NCBI RefSeq assembly: GCF_001552255.1
Contig: NZ_BCQV01000024.1
Coordinates: 1-64,000, forward strand
Source of the DNA: Alicyclobacillus shizuokensis NBRC 103103
GTDB taxonomy: Bacteria > Bacillota > Bacilli > Alicyclobacillales > Alicyclobacillaceae
Length of the DNA stretch: 64,000 nucleotides
Direction: 5' to 3'
The translations under genes were made by a program, and so were the position numbers. Of this stretch, positions 1 through 8,554 are shown in pieces (the stretch's first letter is position 1; every line of letters starts with the position of its first letter). Under the pieces are notes generated by a model, which was not told where the DNA came from, did no database searches, and saw only the letters and a list, made by a program, of their open reading frames with translations.

Positions 1-346
1 GGGTCCTATACACGTAGTATACCTCATTGTGGGCGTCGTGCAAGCCTGGAATACGACCTCCAGGTCGGATGACGACCATTCGCATGCAGCATGCCATCAC
101 CGCCGCGCTCAGAGATCATCCTGACGGCTCCACGAACCGATGAGTTCGTACCAGCCACCGGTGCCTCTACGAAAGTGCCTGGCGCACTCGTAGGTAGCAC
201 GCGGTGGGCTTTTGATCGATTCAGGCGACAAGTTTCACAGGTGATTCCGCCCCCGCAGGCCGTACGAAAAACCGCCACTCAGACATGAGCAGCGGTCTCG
301 CACAAATCAGGAACAAATGGCCTATGTTTTTGCTATATCATTTGCT
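1..346. other. Intergenic stretch without a recognisable gene
   Basis: I see no convincing gene here. Short open frames exist on both strands between about 24 and 288, but none has a ribosome binding site or a recognisable motif. The stretch lies downstream of the DUF4097 gene, which ends at 347. No clear terminator hairpin followed by a T-run is visible. Confidence 0.5.
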
Positions 347-1390
347 TTACCTATTTACCGATTCTCGTCGATCGACCTTTACGCTACCATTTGTTGTACT
401 CAAGTATACCTCATGGTCCCCCGAACCCAGATTGACCCTGCCATGTTGCCTGGAAGCAAACGTCCAGTGTACGCCACCGCCAATGCTCCCATTGGTGGTC
501 TGAGCATGCACCGTCGCGTTGGTATCAGATGGGACGCTTAATTCAATGGCTCCATTAGTCGTCGAACACGTCCAATCTCCGCCGATCTCGGACGTCCCCC
601 GAATCCTCCCATTCGTCGTGTGTACGTCGACACGGCCTGCGATATTCTTCAGCGTGACCGTGCCATTACTGGTTCCCACGGTGACGTCACCTCTGACATC
701 CGTCAAGCCGACCACGCCATTGCTGGTATGAACAGTACTGGACGAGTTCATTTGCGCTACTTGCACGGAACCGTTGGACGTCACCACCTCGGTTGATAAC
801 GTCTTGGGGACTTGCACGTTCAAGTAAGGATGCGGGCCCGCAAAGCCCCCCATGAAACCGAGGGATGGCCTTGTATTCAAACGCATCTCAAGTACATCCC
901 CCACTTGATGGACAGACCATTGGGCATGAATTTTCCGCTCCGCGTCCCTTGGTGAAAACGCGCCAACGTCCAACTCGCCATCATAGGTCACCTCCGAGCC
1001 GGTCGCCCCAGTGACCGTCACCCGAGCGTTCTCGACCTCAATCTGAACCCTCTTGATTCCGTTGCCTACACTCACATGGCCGTTCACGGGTTCCACATAC
1101 CTCACACCGATGTGCTTCCCGATAAACCCGGATGCCCTTACAGATTGACCGATGCCCAACAACATCACCAGTACAATCAGAACCAGGCTCCATCCGCTCA
1201 CCTGCACACGCTGCTCGCGGTTCGTGAGATATCCCCAAACCAACTCCACGCCGAACGCGACGAGCAGGATTGGCCATAAGTACTTGAAAACCTCGTAGGA
1301 TACCAGCCCGCTTATATGCAAGACGATGACGACTCCGATTGCGATAAACGTGAACGCGCTTGTCAATATGCCGATTTTCACTGTCTTCAT
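347..1390 (-). CDS. LiaF-like membrane protein with DUF4097 beta-strand repeats
   Basis: This 347-residue protein starts at an ATG nine bases or less from GGGGGAAG. Residues 1-90 hold three to four hydrophobic segments like the LiaI/LiaF N-terminal region. The rest is a repetitive beta-rich domain of the DUF4097 type, with at least seven repeats built around S/T-N-G (TSNGS, TSNGV, TSNGT, TTNGR, TTNGA, TTNGS) spaced roughly 20 residues apart. DUF4097 proteins are predicted right-handed beta-helix, adhesin-like or stress-sensing proteins, often placed next to cell-envelope stress regulators. It is the last gene of a four-gene sigma/anti-sigma operon, so it is probably an effector or modulator of that envelope-stress system. 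A biochemical function cannot be read from the sequence. Confidence 0.8.
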   Translation of the reverse strand: MKTVKIGILTSAFTFIAIGVVIVLHISGLVSYEVFKYLWPILLVAFGVELVWGYLTNREQRVQVSGWSLVLIVLVMLLGIGQSVRASGFIGKHIGVRYVEPVNGHVSVGNGIKRVQIEVENARVTVTGATGSEVTYDGELDVGAFSPRDAERKIHAQWSVHQVGDVLEMRLNTRPSLGFMGGFAGPHPYLNVQVPKTLSTEVVTSNGSVQVAQMNSSSTVHTSNGVVGLTDVRGDVTVGTSNGTVTLKNIAGRVDVHTTNGRIRGTSEIGGDWTCSTTNGAIELSVPSDTNATVHAQTTNGSIGGGVHWTFASRQHGRVNLGSGDHEVYLSTTNGSVKVDRRESVNR

Positions 1391-1423
1391 GGATCTTCCC
1401 CCGTCAGCCTTGCTCGGCTTGTT

Positions 1424-1954
1424 TCATGACTTCTTGCTGTACGTTCGAATCAACCACAGCCCAAACCCTATCAATACGACCGCGAGCAGGATACTGCCGA
1501 TGTGCATGACTACCAGCATATGCCACACTATCGGAAAAACCTCTCTCACGAGTACCAACAGGCCGACGAGGATGCAGACACCGCCAATCCACAGTGGATT
1601 CACGGTGTTTTGTTCGCGCAAGGCCCGTAGCGGATCGATGGCTTGATCCAAATCTGTGGTCAGAGAATCACGGCCAATTCCTGCGTCTCCCGAGTCAGCC
1701 GGAATCGATGGGGCTCCCTGTTGCGAGGCCAGTGTATTTATCACTGTTGCCTTTTGCAACGCGTCGAACAGGGAATAGAACCAGAGAATCGCTAACACGA
1801 ACGGAAACACAAACGGCAACAGCGGAATCAAGATGATACAGGCGAAGAATGCAGCCATGAACTGAAGTCCCCGCTTATTGAGTCCGAGGTACAGGTGACC
1901 AAGCCCCGGAAGCCAGGAGAGCACAAATGTCAGAAATGCGCTTTTGCGTGTCAA
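1424..1954 (-). CDS. Small multispanning membrane protein of the sigma operon
   Basis: This is a 176-residue protein, probably started by TTG at 1954, eight bases after a GGAGG box (no better start is near). The N-terminus carries the TM2-domain-like signature LPGLGHLYLG followed by a hydrophobic hairpin (about residues 30-65). A hydrophilic loop (about 70-110) follows, then two further hydrophobic segments near residues 115-170 that resemble LiaI/LiaF-type transmembrane regions. It sits between the anti-sigma factor and the LiaF/DUF4097 protein with short gaps on both sides, so it is very likely co-transcribed. Its role is unknown. Membrane sensing or scaffolding in the envelope-stress response is inferred from context. 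Confidence 0.7.
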   Translation of the reverse strand: MTRKSAFLTFVLSWLPGLGHLYLGLNKRGLQFMAAFFACIILIPLLPFVFPFVLAILWFYSLFDALQKATVINTLASQQGAPSIPADSGDAGIGRDSLTTDLDQAIDPLRALREQNTVNPLWIGGVCILVGLLVLVREVFPIVWHMLVVMHIGSILLAVVLIGFGLWLIRTYSKKS

Positions 1955-1976
1955 GGTTGAACCTCCATTCCTTTAT

Positions 1977-2405
1977 TTACATATTGGATAAAAAATGCAT
2001 CAAACTGTATATTCGGTCTGACAGCACCAGGCCATTTTGCATCAGAGTCGCTCCTAAGCGTGCGAACACACCGAACTGAAACAGGGCCAGAGCGATGGAC
2101 GCGGCCAGCCCATAATGAACCAGCGTGATGCGAGAAGGAACGTTCCACCGTGGTGCCACGCCTGAATCCCCAAGCTCAGGAGATCTGTCTGCCACTTCAA
2201 GGCGTGAGAGCACCGCGTCCACCAGGTTAAGTCCTGATACCTGCACGTCCTCCATCCACACATCCGCCAGACCCAGAACCTCTTGGTGCCAGAGGCGGCA
2301 CTCTTCGCACGTCTTGATGTGGCGCCGAACGGCCTCGGCCTTCGTCGTCGGCAAGTCCCGCGTCACGAACGCGGCCATCAGGTCTTGAACCTCTGAACAC
2401 TTCAC
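1977..2405 (-). CDS. Zinc-finger anti-sigma factor (zf-HC2)
   Basis: This 142-residue protein has the ZAS-type motif H-x3-C-x2-C (H29, C33, C36, with an extra C3) at its N-terminus and one transmembrane helix near residues 90-115. That is the layout of anti-sigma factors which hold an ECF sigma factor at the membrane. The GTG start overlaps the stop codon of the sigma gene (GTGA), so translation is coupled, which keeps sigma and anti-sigma in step. The partner is almost certainly the sigma factor just upstream. The signal that releases the sigma factor is not visible. Confidence 0.88.
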   Translation of the reverse strand: MKCSEVQDLMAAFVTRDLPTTKAEAVRRHIKTCEECRLWHQEVLGLADVWMEDVQVSGLNLVDAVLSRLEVADRSPELGDSGVAPRWNVPSRITLVHYGLAASIALALFQFGVFARLGATLMQNGLVLSDRIYSLMHFLSNM

Positions 2406-2944
2406 CGCAACCCTTCTCCTTTCTCGCGCAGCATCCTCCTTGCCCTGTATAGCTGTGACTCGACTGTCTTGACCGACGTTCCCGTCCGTTCTGCAATCTC
2501 CTTGTAGGATTGTTGATAAAAATAGAACAGCTTGGTCACTGTGCGATATGGTTCCTGTAACCCCTCCACGAGCTCACGCAATCGCAGGGTCCGTTCCTTG
2601 TCCACCAAACTGCGTTCCGGTGTCTCCGAATCGGGCCATTCGTATTCGTCATATAGCGCTTCCCCGTGTCGTTGCCACTCTCGTTCCACCGAGCGTTTCC
2701 AATCCAGGCACTTGCGAACCGTAATTTGGTAAAGCCAAGTGGAAAACAAAGCATCCTGCCGAAAACCTGAAAGGGCATGGTACGCCTTGATAAAAACCTC
2801 TTGTGCCAGGTCTTCGGCCGCGTGTTCGTCGCGAGTGAACTTCAGGCAGACTCGGTACACCATGCTCTGGTATTTGGCGACCAGTTCGCCATAGGCGTCA
2901 CGATTTCCGGCCACGGCTTCGTGGATGCACTTGAGTTCGTCCAG
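2402..2944 (-). CDS. ECF-family RNA polymerase sigma factor
   Basis: This is an ECF sigma factor. Region 2 contains DEHAAEDLAQEVFIKAY, and the C-terminal region 4 helix-turn-helix contains YKEIAERTGTSVKTVESQLYRAR. It should direct RNA polymerase to stress promoters, including its own operon. The GTG at 2914 lacks a Shine-Dalgarno box and would remove the start of region 2. In frame 30 bases upstream, a CTG at 2944 follows GGGAGGAG by about nine bases and gives LDELKCIHEAVAGNRDAYG, the normal beginning of this family, so I place the start there (180 residues). Genes downstream are the anti-sigma factor and two membrane proteins, a typical envelope-stress unit. Confidence 0.88.
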   Translation of the reverse strand: MDELKCIHEAVAGNRDAYGELVAKYQSMVYRVCLKFTRDEHAAEDLAQEVFIKAYHALSGFRQDALFSTWLYQITVRKCLDWKRSVEREWQRHGEALYDEYEWPDSETPERSLVDKERTLRLRELVEGLQEPYRTVTKLFYFYQQSYKEIAERTGTSVKTVESQLYRARRMLREKGEGLR

Positions 2945-3246
2945 AGCACCTCACTCCTCCCGCTCATCCCATTAGACGATAAGGAGCATCGAGCCACTGC
3001 ACAATCAAATCCTGGCCACTGGTGACGAACGGATCCACATTATGTATGAAATATGGAATTGTAATTCGCACAACATCATTGGTCCGTGTCGAGTTCCAGG
3101 AGGTGAGAACCTCACGGCGGGCATGGGGCGAGTTTGAGGGACTTGTATACCCGCCAAATTGTGGGGCGGCATGCCGATTGGAGGATGGCCAAAGAGCTCG
3201 TCATTCAGGCTTTGGGGAAAGCGCATCAGCGCTGGTCGAGGATACA
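2945..3246. other. Intergenic region upstream of the sigma operon
   Basis: No gene is seen between the sigma factor and the end of the ROK gene. Being upstream of an autoregulated ECF operon, it should hold its promoter. On the minus strand an AT-rich patch near 3030-3075 could carry a sigma-A type -10, and CGTCTAA near 2973-2980 resembles an ECF -10, but neither has a convincing partner element. Confidence 0.35.
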
Positions 3247-4182
3247 TCAACACGGGTGAGAGTCGACTGCCGTCCTGCAGGCCAACCAGGGGAGGGCGGC
3301 CGCGCCGATGACGCCCGCTTTCGTCCCCAGATGAGCGGGTACAATTGGCACGTCCATGCCGTAGCTTTGGCGGAAGTAATTGTGCAAGACCGCCTCATGC
3401 AGGGCGTCGAACAGCGGCGGTCCGATGCGCGCCACACCCCCGCCGATGACAATCAAGTCCGGATCGTACAGGTTCACGATATTCACCAGACCGATGCCTA
3501 GATAGGAAAACGCCGTGTCGAGAACCTGCCGCGCCTTTTTGTCTCCACGCGCCGCCAGTTCAGCCACCTGCTCCGCCGTCAGGTCGCGCCTGAACGCCTC
3601 GCTCGCCATGCGTGCAATGGCCGTCCCCGACGCCACAGCCTCCAGGCAGCCGCGGTTGCCGCAGTGGCAGCGGGCGCCGGCTGGATCGACAATCATGTGG
3701 CCAATCTCGGCAAACCCGCCGGCGGCCCCCTGGCGCACCTGCCCATCCACCACCACGCCACCGCCGATGCCGGTGCTGACGGTGATGTACACCATCTGCC
3801 GGCTGCCCTGGCCGGCGCCAAAGCGGTGTTCGGCAATCGCAGCCGCGTTGGCGTCGTTCTCCAGGTATACGGGGAGGCCGTACACCTCATGCAGCTTGTC
3901 CCGCAGCGGAATGTGGTCCCATCCCGGCAGGTTGGGCGGACCCAACACCGTGCCGGTGTGCGGGTTGAGGGGCCCGGGAGCCCCAATGCCGATGCCGATG
4001 ACGTTGGCGTGCCCCACCCGATGCAGCATTTGATCGACGGTGCCGCGAATGCGATGGATGACGGCATCCGGGCCGTCTGTCGCCATCGTCGGCACTTCCA
4101 GAGTGTGATGCAGGGTTCCCTGCTCATCGAGAACCCCGGTCAAGATTTTGGTTCCGCCCAGGTCAACGCCAATACTGTACAC
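3247..4182 (-). CDS. ROK-family sugar kinase (glucokinase-like)
   Basis: This is a 311-residue ROK protein. The N-terminal phosphate loop is DLGGTK (residues 7-12), the catalytic aspartate lies in LENDAN (D110), and the ROK zinc site is H162 with C172, C174 and C179 in CHCGNRGC. It lacks the N-terminal helix-turn-helix of ROK repressors, so it is a kinase rather than a regulator. Glucose, mannose or a related hexose is the expected substrate. The GTG start lies 11 bases after GGGAGG. It is the third gene of the mannosidase operon and probably phosphorylates the hexose those enzymes release. Substrate specificity cannot be fixed from sequence. Confidence 0.88.
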   Translation of the reverse strand: MYSIGVDLGGTKILTGVLDEQGTLHHTLEVPTMATDGPDAVIHRIRGTVDQMLHRVGHANVIGIGIGAPGPLNPHTGTVLGPPNLPGWDHIPLRDKLHEVYGLPVYLENDANAAAIAEHRFGAGQGSRQMVYITVSTGIGGGVVVDGQVRQGAAGGFAEIGHMIVDPAGARCHCGNRGCLEAVASGTAIARMASEAFRRDLTAEQVAELAARGDKKARQVLDTAFSYLGIGLVNIVNLYDPDLIVIGGGVARIGPPLFDALHEAVLHNYFRQSYGMDVPIVPAHLGTKAGVIGAAALPWLACRTAVDSHPC

Positions 4183-4231
4183 GGCGGGTGTTCCTCCCTT
4201 TCCTAGCGCTGTCGGCGCACCCGCCGCGCGC

Positions 4232-6694
4232 TCATTCGTGATCGTACGTATCGTAGAGACTGGTCAACTGCAAAGCCTGCGCAAACTCGTCCCGGGACAA
4301 CGGGTGAGACAGAGACGATTTGGCCACCGTGACCGTACGCGGCGCATCGGCCGACAGGTCGAAGAAGTTGTCGCTGAACACCGCGTCCGCACCGGACAAA
4401 TCGACCGCCACGTACTTGGCGTACGCCTGCGCCGAAACGCGCACCACAAAGGCGTCGCCCGCGTCCTCCACAGCGGCGGACAGGTGCGGATCGACAAACT
4501 CAAAGTGTTTCGCCGGCACCAGCAGCAGCGTTCCCTGACGCACCCCGTCGCCAGTCTCGAAGCTGTATTCGAGATAGGTGCGGCGCCGCACGTCCATGTC
4601 TGTGAACACATCGGACAAATCGAGGTCGACGACCTTTTGCGGCGACAGCGCCGGCACCGTGACCGCCTGTTCGTCGGCGCGCAAAACCTGCGACCGCGGG
4701 TCGCAGAGCCGCCAGCGCACCGTGCCGGAGACCGGCTGCAAGCGGTCGTTGGTCAGCCACAGCGCCACCTGGCTGCCTTCCTCGCAGGCCGAGATGAGAA
4801 CCGGATCGAAAAAGCGTCTGGCGAAGTAGTGCAGCGCCTTCCACCGACCATAATAATCGATGCTCGCCCAAGAAGCGACCGGCCAGCAGTCGTTGAGCTG
4901 CCAGTAGATGGCCCCCATGCAGCGCCCGCGGTGGCGGCGCCAGTGCTCGACTCCGTACTTGATGGCTTCCGCCTGCAGGATTTGGGACGTGTACACGAGC
5001 GCGGGCAGGTCCTTCGGATAACGGAAGTTCTCCGCTAGGTAATATAAAATCTTGCCGTTGGCCGATCCGTTCTTCTGATGATTCTCCATCACGTACGAGA
5101 AGACGTTGCGGTCCTCGGGCTCGGTGAAGGTCCCTATCGTCTTGATGGACGGGAAAGACTGAAACCCAAACTCCGAGCAGAAGCGGAAATGGAACTTCCG
5201 GTATTCGGTGAACGGCTTGAGCCCGTGCCAGACTTCCCAGTAATGGACGTCGCCGCGGTTCTCGTCGTTCGGGTTGTCAAAGCCGCCCCCCGACGACGGC
5301 GAAGCCGGCCAGTAATCCACCTGCGGCGCCTCCTGGCGCGCCACCTCCGCCAACACCTGCTCAAACATCCTCAGGTAGTCCTGGCGCAGGTCATCGGGCT
5401 TCGGGAATTGCCAGTCTGCCCAGGCCACCTCCATCTCATTGTTGCCGCAGAGGAGGCCAAGGCTGGCGTGGTGGCGCAGCCGACGCAGGTTGTCGATGGC
5501 CTCCTGGCGGATGTTTTCTTCAAACTCGGGCGTCAGCCGATAGACCCCGCAGGCGAACATGAAGTCCTGCCAGACCACGAGCCCCAGCTCGTCGCACAGG
5601 TCGTAGAAGTAATCCTCCGGATACAAACCGCCGCCCCAGACGCGGATGAAGTTAAAGTTGGCCGCGACACAGTCTTTGAGCAGCCGCCTGGTTTTTTCCC
5701 GGCTACGCCGGGCCAACAGGTTGTCTTCCGGGATGTAGTTGGCTCCGCAAGCGAAGATGCGCACCCCGTTGACCTCAAACAGGAAGGATTCGCCCCACTC
5801 GTCTGGTTCCCGCACCAAGCGCACAGTGCGCAGCCCGATGCGCAGCGACCGCGCGTCCCGCGTCCGACCGGCTGCTGCAAGACGCACCTCCACATGATAC
5901 AGAGGCTGCTTCCCGTAGCCGTTCGGCCACCACAGCTCCGGGTTTTCGATCTCGACCGTCAGCGCGTTGTGCCCAGGCGCCGCGGATTGGCATGCGCGGT
6001 GGACCTGCCCATCCGGGGAGGTCACCTCCACCACCAGCTCGAGCGAAGTGTCCTGCCACGCCTCGACGTCCGTCAAGACGTCCAGCCGCACGCGGCCCTC
6101 CGAGTGGTGCTGGTCGATGCGCACATCGGCAATCCGGCCGACCCGGTAGGCGCGCAGAAAGATGTCGCGCCAGATACCCAAATCAGGAATCTTCGGGCCC
6201 CAGTCCCAGCCGAACATGTAGTGGCCCTTGCGCAGATGCGGAAACCCCTCCACCGAGTCGCCGGGTCCCCAGAGCGGATCCCGCGCGTTGGCCTCTAGGA
6301 TGTAGTTGAGGGCCGAACGAAAGACGATGCGAATGTGGTTCTGTCCGGGATGGAGCAGATGCTTCACATCGAACTCGTACGTCCGGTGCATATTGTCGGT
6401 GTGCGCAACATGCTGACCATTGACCTCAATGGCCGCCAGCGTATCGAGACCCAGGCAGGTCAGCAACACCTTGTCAGCGGCGAGCAACTGCTCATCCACC
6501 TGGAACTCGCGCTCGTACTCGTAATCCTGCTTCGCCACATCGAAAACGCGCAGTTCGTTGTCGCGATAGAATGGGTCGGGAATGCGGCCCGCCCGCAGCA
6601 GGTCCAAATACACCGACCCCGGCACCTGAGCGGGCACCCACTCCGCCGCATTCACAGCCTTCATGCGCCAGTTGCCGTTCAGATCTATGACCAC
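4232..6694 (-). CDS. GH2-family beta-mannosidase
   Basis: This is an 820-residue cytoplasmic glycoside hydrolase of family 2 with no signal peptide. It has the usual order of N-terminal jelly roll, immunoglobulin-like domain, TIM barrel and C-terminal beta domains. The acid/base glutamate is E420 in CGNNEMEVAW and the nucleophile is E508 in FRFCSEFGFQSFPS. WGPGDSVEGFPHLRKGHY and FGWDWGP are typical of beta-mannosidases rather than beta-galactosidases. It should release mannose from the non-reducing end of short beta-1,4-manno-oligosaccharides. The GTG start follows AGGAGG by eight bases. It lies between the GH113 enzyme and the ROK kinase, which supports intracellular manno-oligosaccharide breakdown. 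Confidence 0.93.
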   Translation of the reverse strand: MVIDLNGNWRMKAVNAAEWVPAQVPGSVYLDLLRAGRIPDPFYRDNELRVFDVAKQDYEYEREFQVDEQLLAADKVLLTCLGLDTLAAIEVNGQHVAHTDNMHRTYEFDVKHLLHPGQNHIRIVFRSALNYILEANARDPLWGPGDSVEGFPHLRKGHYMFGWDWGPKIPDLGIWRDIFLRAYRVGRIADVRIDQHHSEGRVRLDVLTDVEAWQDTSLELVVEVTSPDGQVHRACQSAAPGHNALTVEIENPELWWPNGYGKQPLYHVEVRLAAAGRTRDARSLRIGLRTVRLVREPDEWGESFLFEVNGVRIFACGANYIPEDNLLARRSREKTRRLLKDCVAANFNFIRVWGGGLYPEDYFYDLCDELGLVVWQDFMFACGVYRLTPEFEENIRQEAIDNLRRLRHHASLGLLCGNNEMEVAWADWQFPKPDDLRQDYLRMFEQVLAEVARQEAPQVDYWPASPSSGGGFDNPNDENRGDVHYWEVWHGLKPFTEYRKFHFRFCSEFGFQSFPSIKTIGTFTEPEDRNVFSYVMENHQKNGSANGKILYYLAENFRYPKDLPALVYTSQILQAEAIKYGVEHWRRHRGRCMGAIYWQLNDCWPVASWASIDYYGRWKALHYFARRFFDPVLISACEEGSQVALWLTNDRLQPVSGTVRWRLCDPRSQVLRADEQAVTVPALSPQKVVDLDLSDVFTDMDVRRRTYLEYSFETGDGVRQGTLLLVPAKHFEFVDPHLSAAVEDAGDAFVVRVSAQAYAKYVAVDLSGADAVFSDNFFDLSADAPRTVTVAKSSLSHPLSRDEFAQALQLTSLYDTYDHE

Positions 6695-6750
6695 ACGATG
6701 TCCTCCTATTCTCTATGTGCCCGTTCGTGCAGCACGAGCATCCCCGATGC

Positions 6751-7689
6751 TCATCCGGATGCCGCCTTGGCCGCGTAGTACGCACGAATGCGCTCGGCGG
6801 CCGGCTTGCCGTACATGCAGTAGCCGCGGTCCGTACTGGCCTGCTCCAAGGGATACAGGTGTGCCGGCCAGTCCCACAGCATATACCCATAGAACCAAGG
6901 TTCCTTATCCAACGCAGCAAACAGGGTCCGATAAAACTCGTCTTGTTCCCCGGGATTGGCTTCCCCCGGATGTGTCCAATCATAGGGCGCTTGGGCCGAT
7001 CCCGTCCGACTTGGGCAACCGACTTCCATGAAGAAAAAGGGTTTGCTCCAGCGCTCGGCAAACGCCCGCAGTTGCTGAACCCGCGCCGGCCAGCTGGCGA
7101 GCGCGTAGTAGCCACTGGACGAAATCACGTCCACCGCGTCCCAGAATTGCACACGCTCCTCTTGGTACTTATCGCAGTTATACGTGACCAGCCCGGAATA
7201 CACGTCCCGGACGCGGGCAACCAGTCTCCGCCAGTCGTCCACTCGCCTATCCGCCTGCACCATCTCGCAGCCCACGCAGAACATCTCACACTGCGTCCTT
7301 TCGGCGATGTCCGCGTAATGTAGGATGAAGTCGTCGTAGCTCTTCCACCACGCGCGCCACCCCGGCTCACCCGGCACCTCGTGGTCAAAGAAATTGATAT
7401 GCGCCCGCCATGTGCCGTCCCGACAATTGACCACCGGTTTGAGGCAGACCTTGATGCCCAGCCGGTGAAAGCGGCGGATGGCGCCAATAACTTCGTCGTC
7501 TGTCAGTGTGTCGCCGCCTGCAAAGTCGATGCGCGTGGACTGCGGCTCATCCTGCAACCCTTGAAACGCAAGCGTCACCCAGTTGATGCCCAACTTGACC
7601 GCTTCCGCCATCGAGTGCTCCGCCTCTGATGTCGCCCACGTACCGGGAATGCCTACCCAACCCCATGTCAATCCCCGGATATACTCCAT
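6751..7689 (-). CDS. GH113-family beta-mannanase/beta-mannosidase
   Basis: This is a 312-residue single TIM-barrel enzyme beginning MEYIRGLTWGWVGIPGTW. It resembles the GH113 mannanase first characterised in Alicyclobacillus acidocaldarius. The likely acid/base is E142 (CVGCEMVQAD) and the nucleophile E222 (FFFMEVGCP). No signal peptide is present, so it acts on oligosaccharides inside the cell. I chose the ATG at 7689 because GGGAGAGG lies nine bases upstream. An in-frame extension to 7749 has no such box and adds unrelated residues. It is the first gene of the operon, 82 bases downstream of a cre box, which suggests carbon catabolite control. Confidence 0.88.
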   Translation of the reverse strand: MEYIRGLTWGWVGIPGTWATSEAEHSMAEAVKLGINWVTLAFQGLQDEPQSTRIDFAGGDTLTDDEVIGAIRRFHRLGIKVCLKPVVNCRDGTWRAHINFFDHEVPGEPGWRAWWKSYDDFILHYADIAERTQCEMFCVGCEMVQADRRVDDWRRLVARVRDVYSGLVTYNCDKYQEERVQFWDAVDVISSSGYYALASWPARVQQLRAFAERWSKPFFFMEVGCPSRTGSAQAPYDWTHPGEANPGEQDEFYRTLFAALDKEPWFYGYMLWDWPAHLYPLEQASTDRGYCMYGKPAAERIRAYYAAKAASG

Positions 7690-7770
7690 CGACGCACCTC
7701 TCCCTGTCCGCCCGCGCCGTTCAAGCTCGGCCCCGAGACCAGGATGCATGGCCTCATGACCACACTCTAT

Positions 7771-7784
7771 CGAAATCGCTTACA
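7771..7784 (-). promoter_or_regulatory. cre box (CcpA operator) before the mannan operon
   Basis: On the minus strand the sequence reads TGTAAGCGATTTCG. This matches the cre consensus TGNAANCGNWNNCW at 13 of 14 positions, and the site lies 82 bases upstream of the GH113 start codon. CcpA binding there would repress the mannan genes when preferred sugars are present. Confidence 0.6.
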
Positions 7785-7910
7785 GGCGAACATGATATTG
7801 AATTGAGATTTATGGCGTTTCTATCGTCAATACAGGCTCTGTTCGGATAACAAACAACTAACAGAGACAAACAAGCAGATGTCGTACAGGTGCCACAGCC
7901 CCCGCACCGG

Positions 7911-8363
7911 TTAGTCGTTTTCCAGAAGCTCCACAATCACCTTCAGGGACTCGCCGGCATCCACATAGGCGTATCGACCGCCCTCGTAATCCCCACGTTG
8001 GACCAACGGGATGCCCATGGCATCCAATGCCTTCAGTTTCCCCTGCATGTCCTTGACTACAAACGCGATATGATGGACCCCTTCACCGTGCGTGTCGAGG
8101 AACTCCTGCCAGGTGCTCGGGCCTCCGACCGGCTCAATCAGTTCAATGTCGACCGATCCCATGTGGAAAAACGCCAGTTTTGCACGCGCATCCGTCGCTT
8201 CGCCCCGGTACTCGGTATGCGCCCTGTCCTGCCCATCCGTCAACTGCCAAGACGGGGTTTCCACACCGAAAAATTCCGCGAATTTCCGCGCCGTCTTCTC
8301 AATATCACGCACAATGATGCCAATCTGCGTCACAATCTGGGTTCCCAATACACCATTAGCCAC
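7911..8363 (-). CDS. VOC-superfamily protein, methylmalonyl-CoA epimerase-like
   Basis: This 150-residue single-chain vicinal-oxygen-chelate protein has two beta-alpha-beta-beta-beta modules. The pattern IGIIVRDIEKTARKFAEFFGV, VDIELIEPVGG, GVHHIAFVVKD and VIVELLE fits the methylmalonyl-CoA epimerase/lactoylglutathione-lyase branch, with probable metal ligands near the second HH pair and the terminal glutamate. The GTG start follows GGAGG. It has its own promoter-like sequence upstream and lies between the mannan operon and the nickel permease, so its substrate is not indicated by neighbours. A true epimerase would normally sit near methylmalonyl-CoA mutase genes, which are absent here. Confidence 0.7.
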   Translation of the reverse strand: MANGVLGTQIVTQIGIIVRDIEKTARKFAEFFGVETPSWQLTDGQDRAHTEYRGEATDARAKLAFFHMGSVDIELIEPVGGPSTWQEFLDTHGEGVHHIAFVVKDMQGKLKALDAMGIPLVQRGDYEGGRYAYVDAGESLKVIVELLEND

Positions 8364-8473
8364 GCGAATTCCTCCGTTTCCGCGGAAGGGGCAGATGCCA
8401 GCTTCCGCATGGATTCACGGCGCTCTTCACAACCTCGCCTAACAAGCACGAGCGCCGACCCATTGCTTAATTG

Positions 8474-8501
8474 ATTGTAGCGCTTCAACAAGCAAAAACA
8501 A
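8474..8501 (-). promoter_or_regulatory. Sigma-A type promoter for the VOC gene
   Basis: On the minus strand TTGTTT and TACAAT are separated by 16 bases, about 110 bases upstream of the VOC start codon. Both boxes are close to consensus. Confidence 0.45.
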
Positions 8502-8554
8502 TTGACATTCCGTGCAAGTATAGTCATCCTGTGTGCTGAATCGGGAGGATGCCC

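Noticed and set aside
24-288. Short overlapping open frames on both strands at the left edge, considered as a transposase remnant
   Set aside because: No transposase motif, inverted terminal repeat or binding site is visible.
4148-6298. Long plus-strand open frames opposite the ROK and beta-mannosidase genes
   Set aside because: They are antisense to well-supported enzymes, arginine- and proline-rich, without ribosome binding sites or domains. The high GC content explains them.
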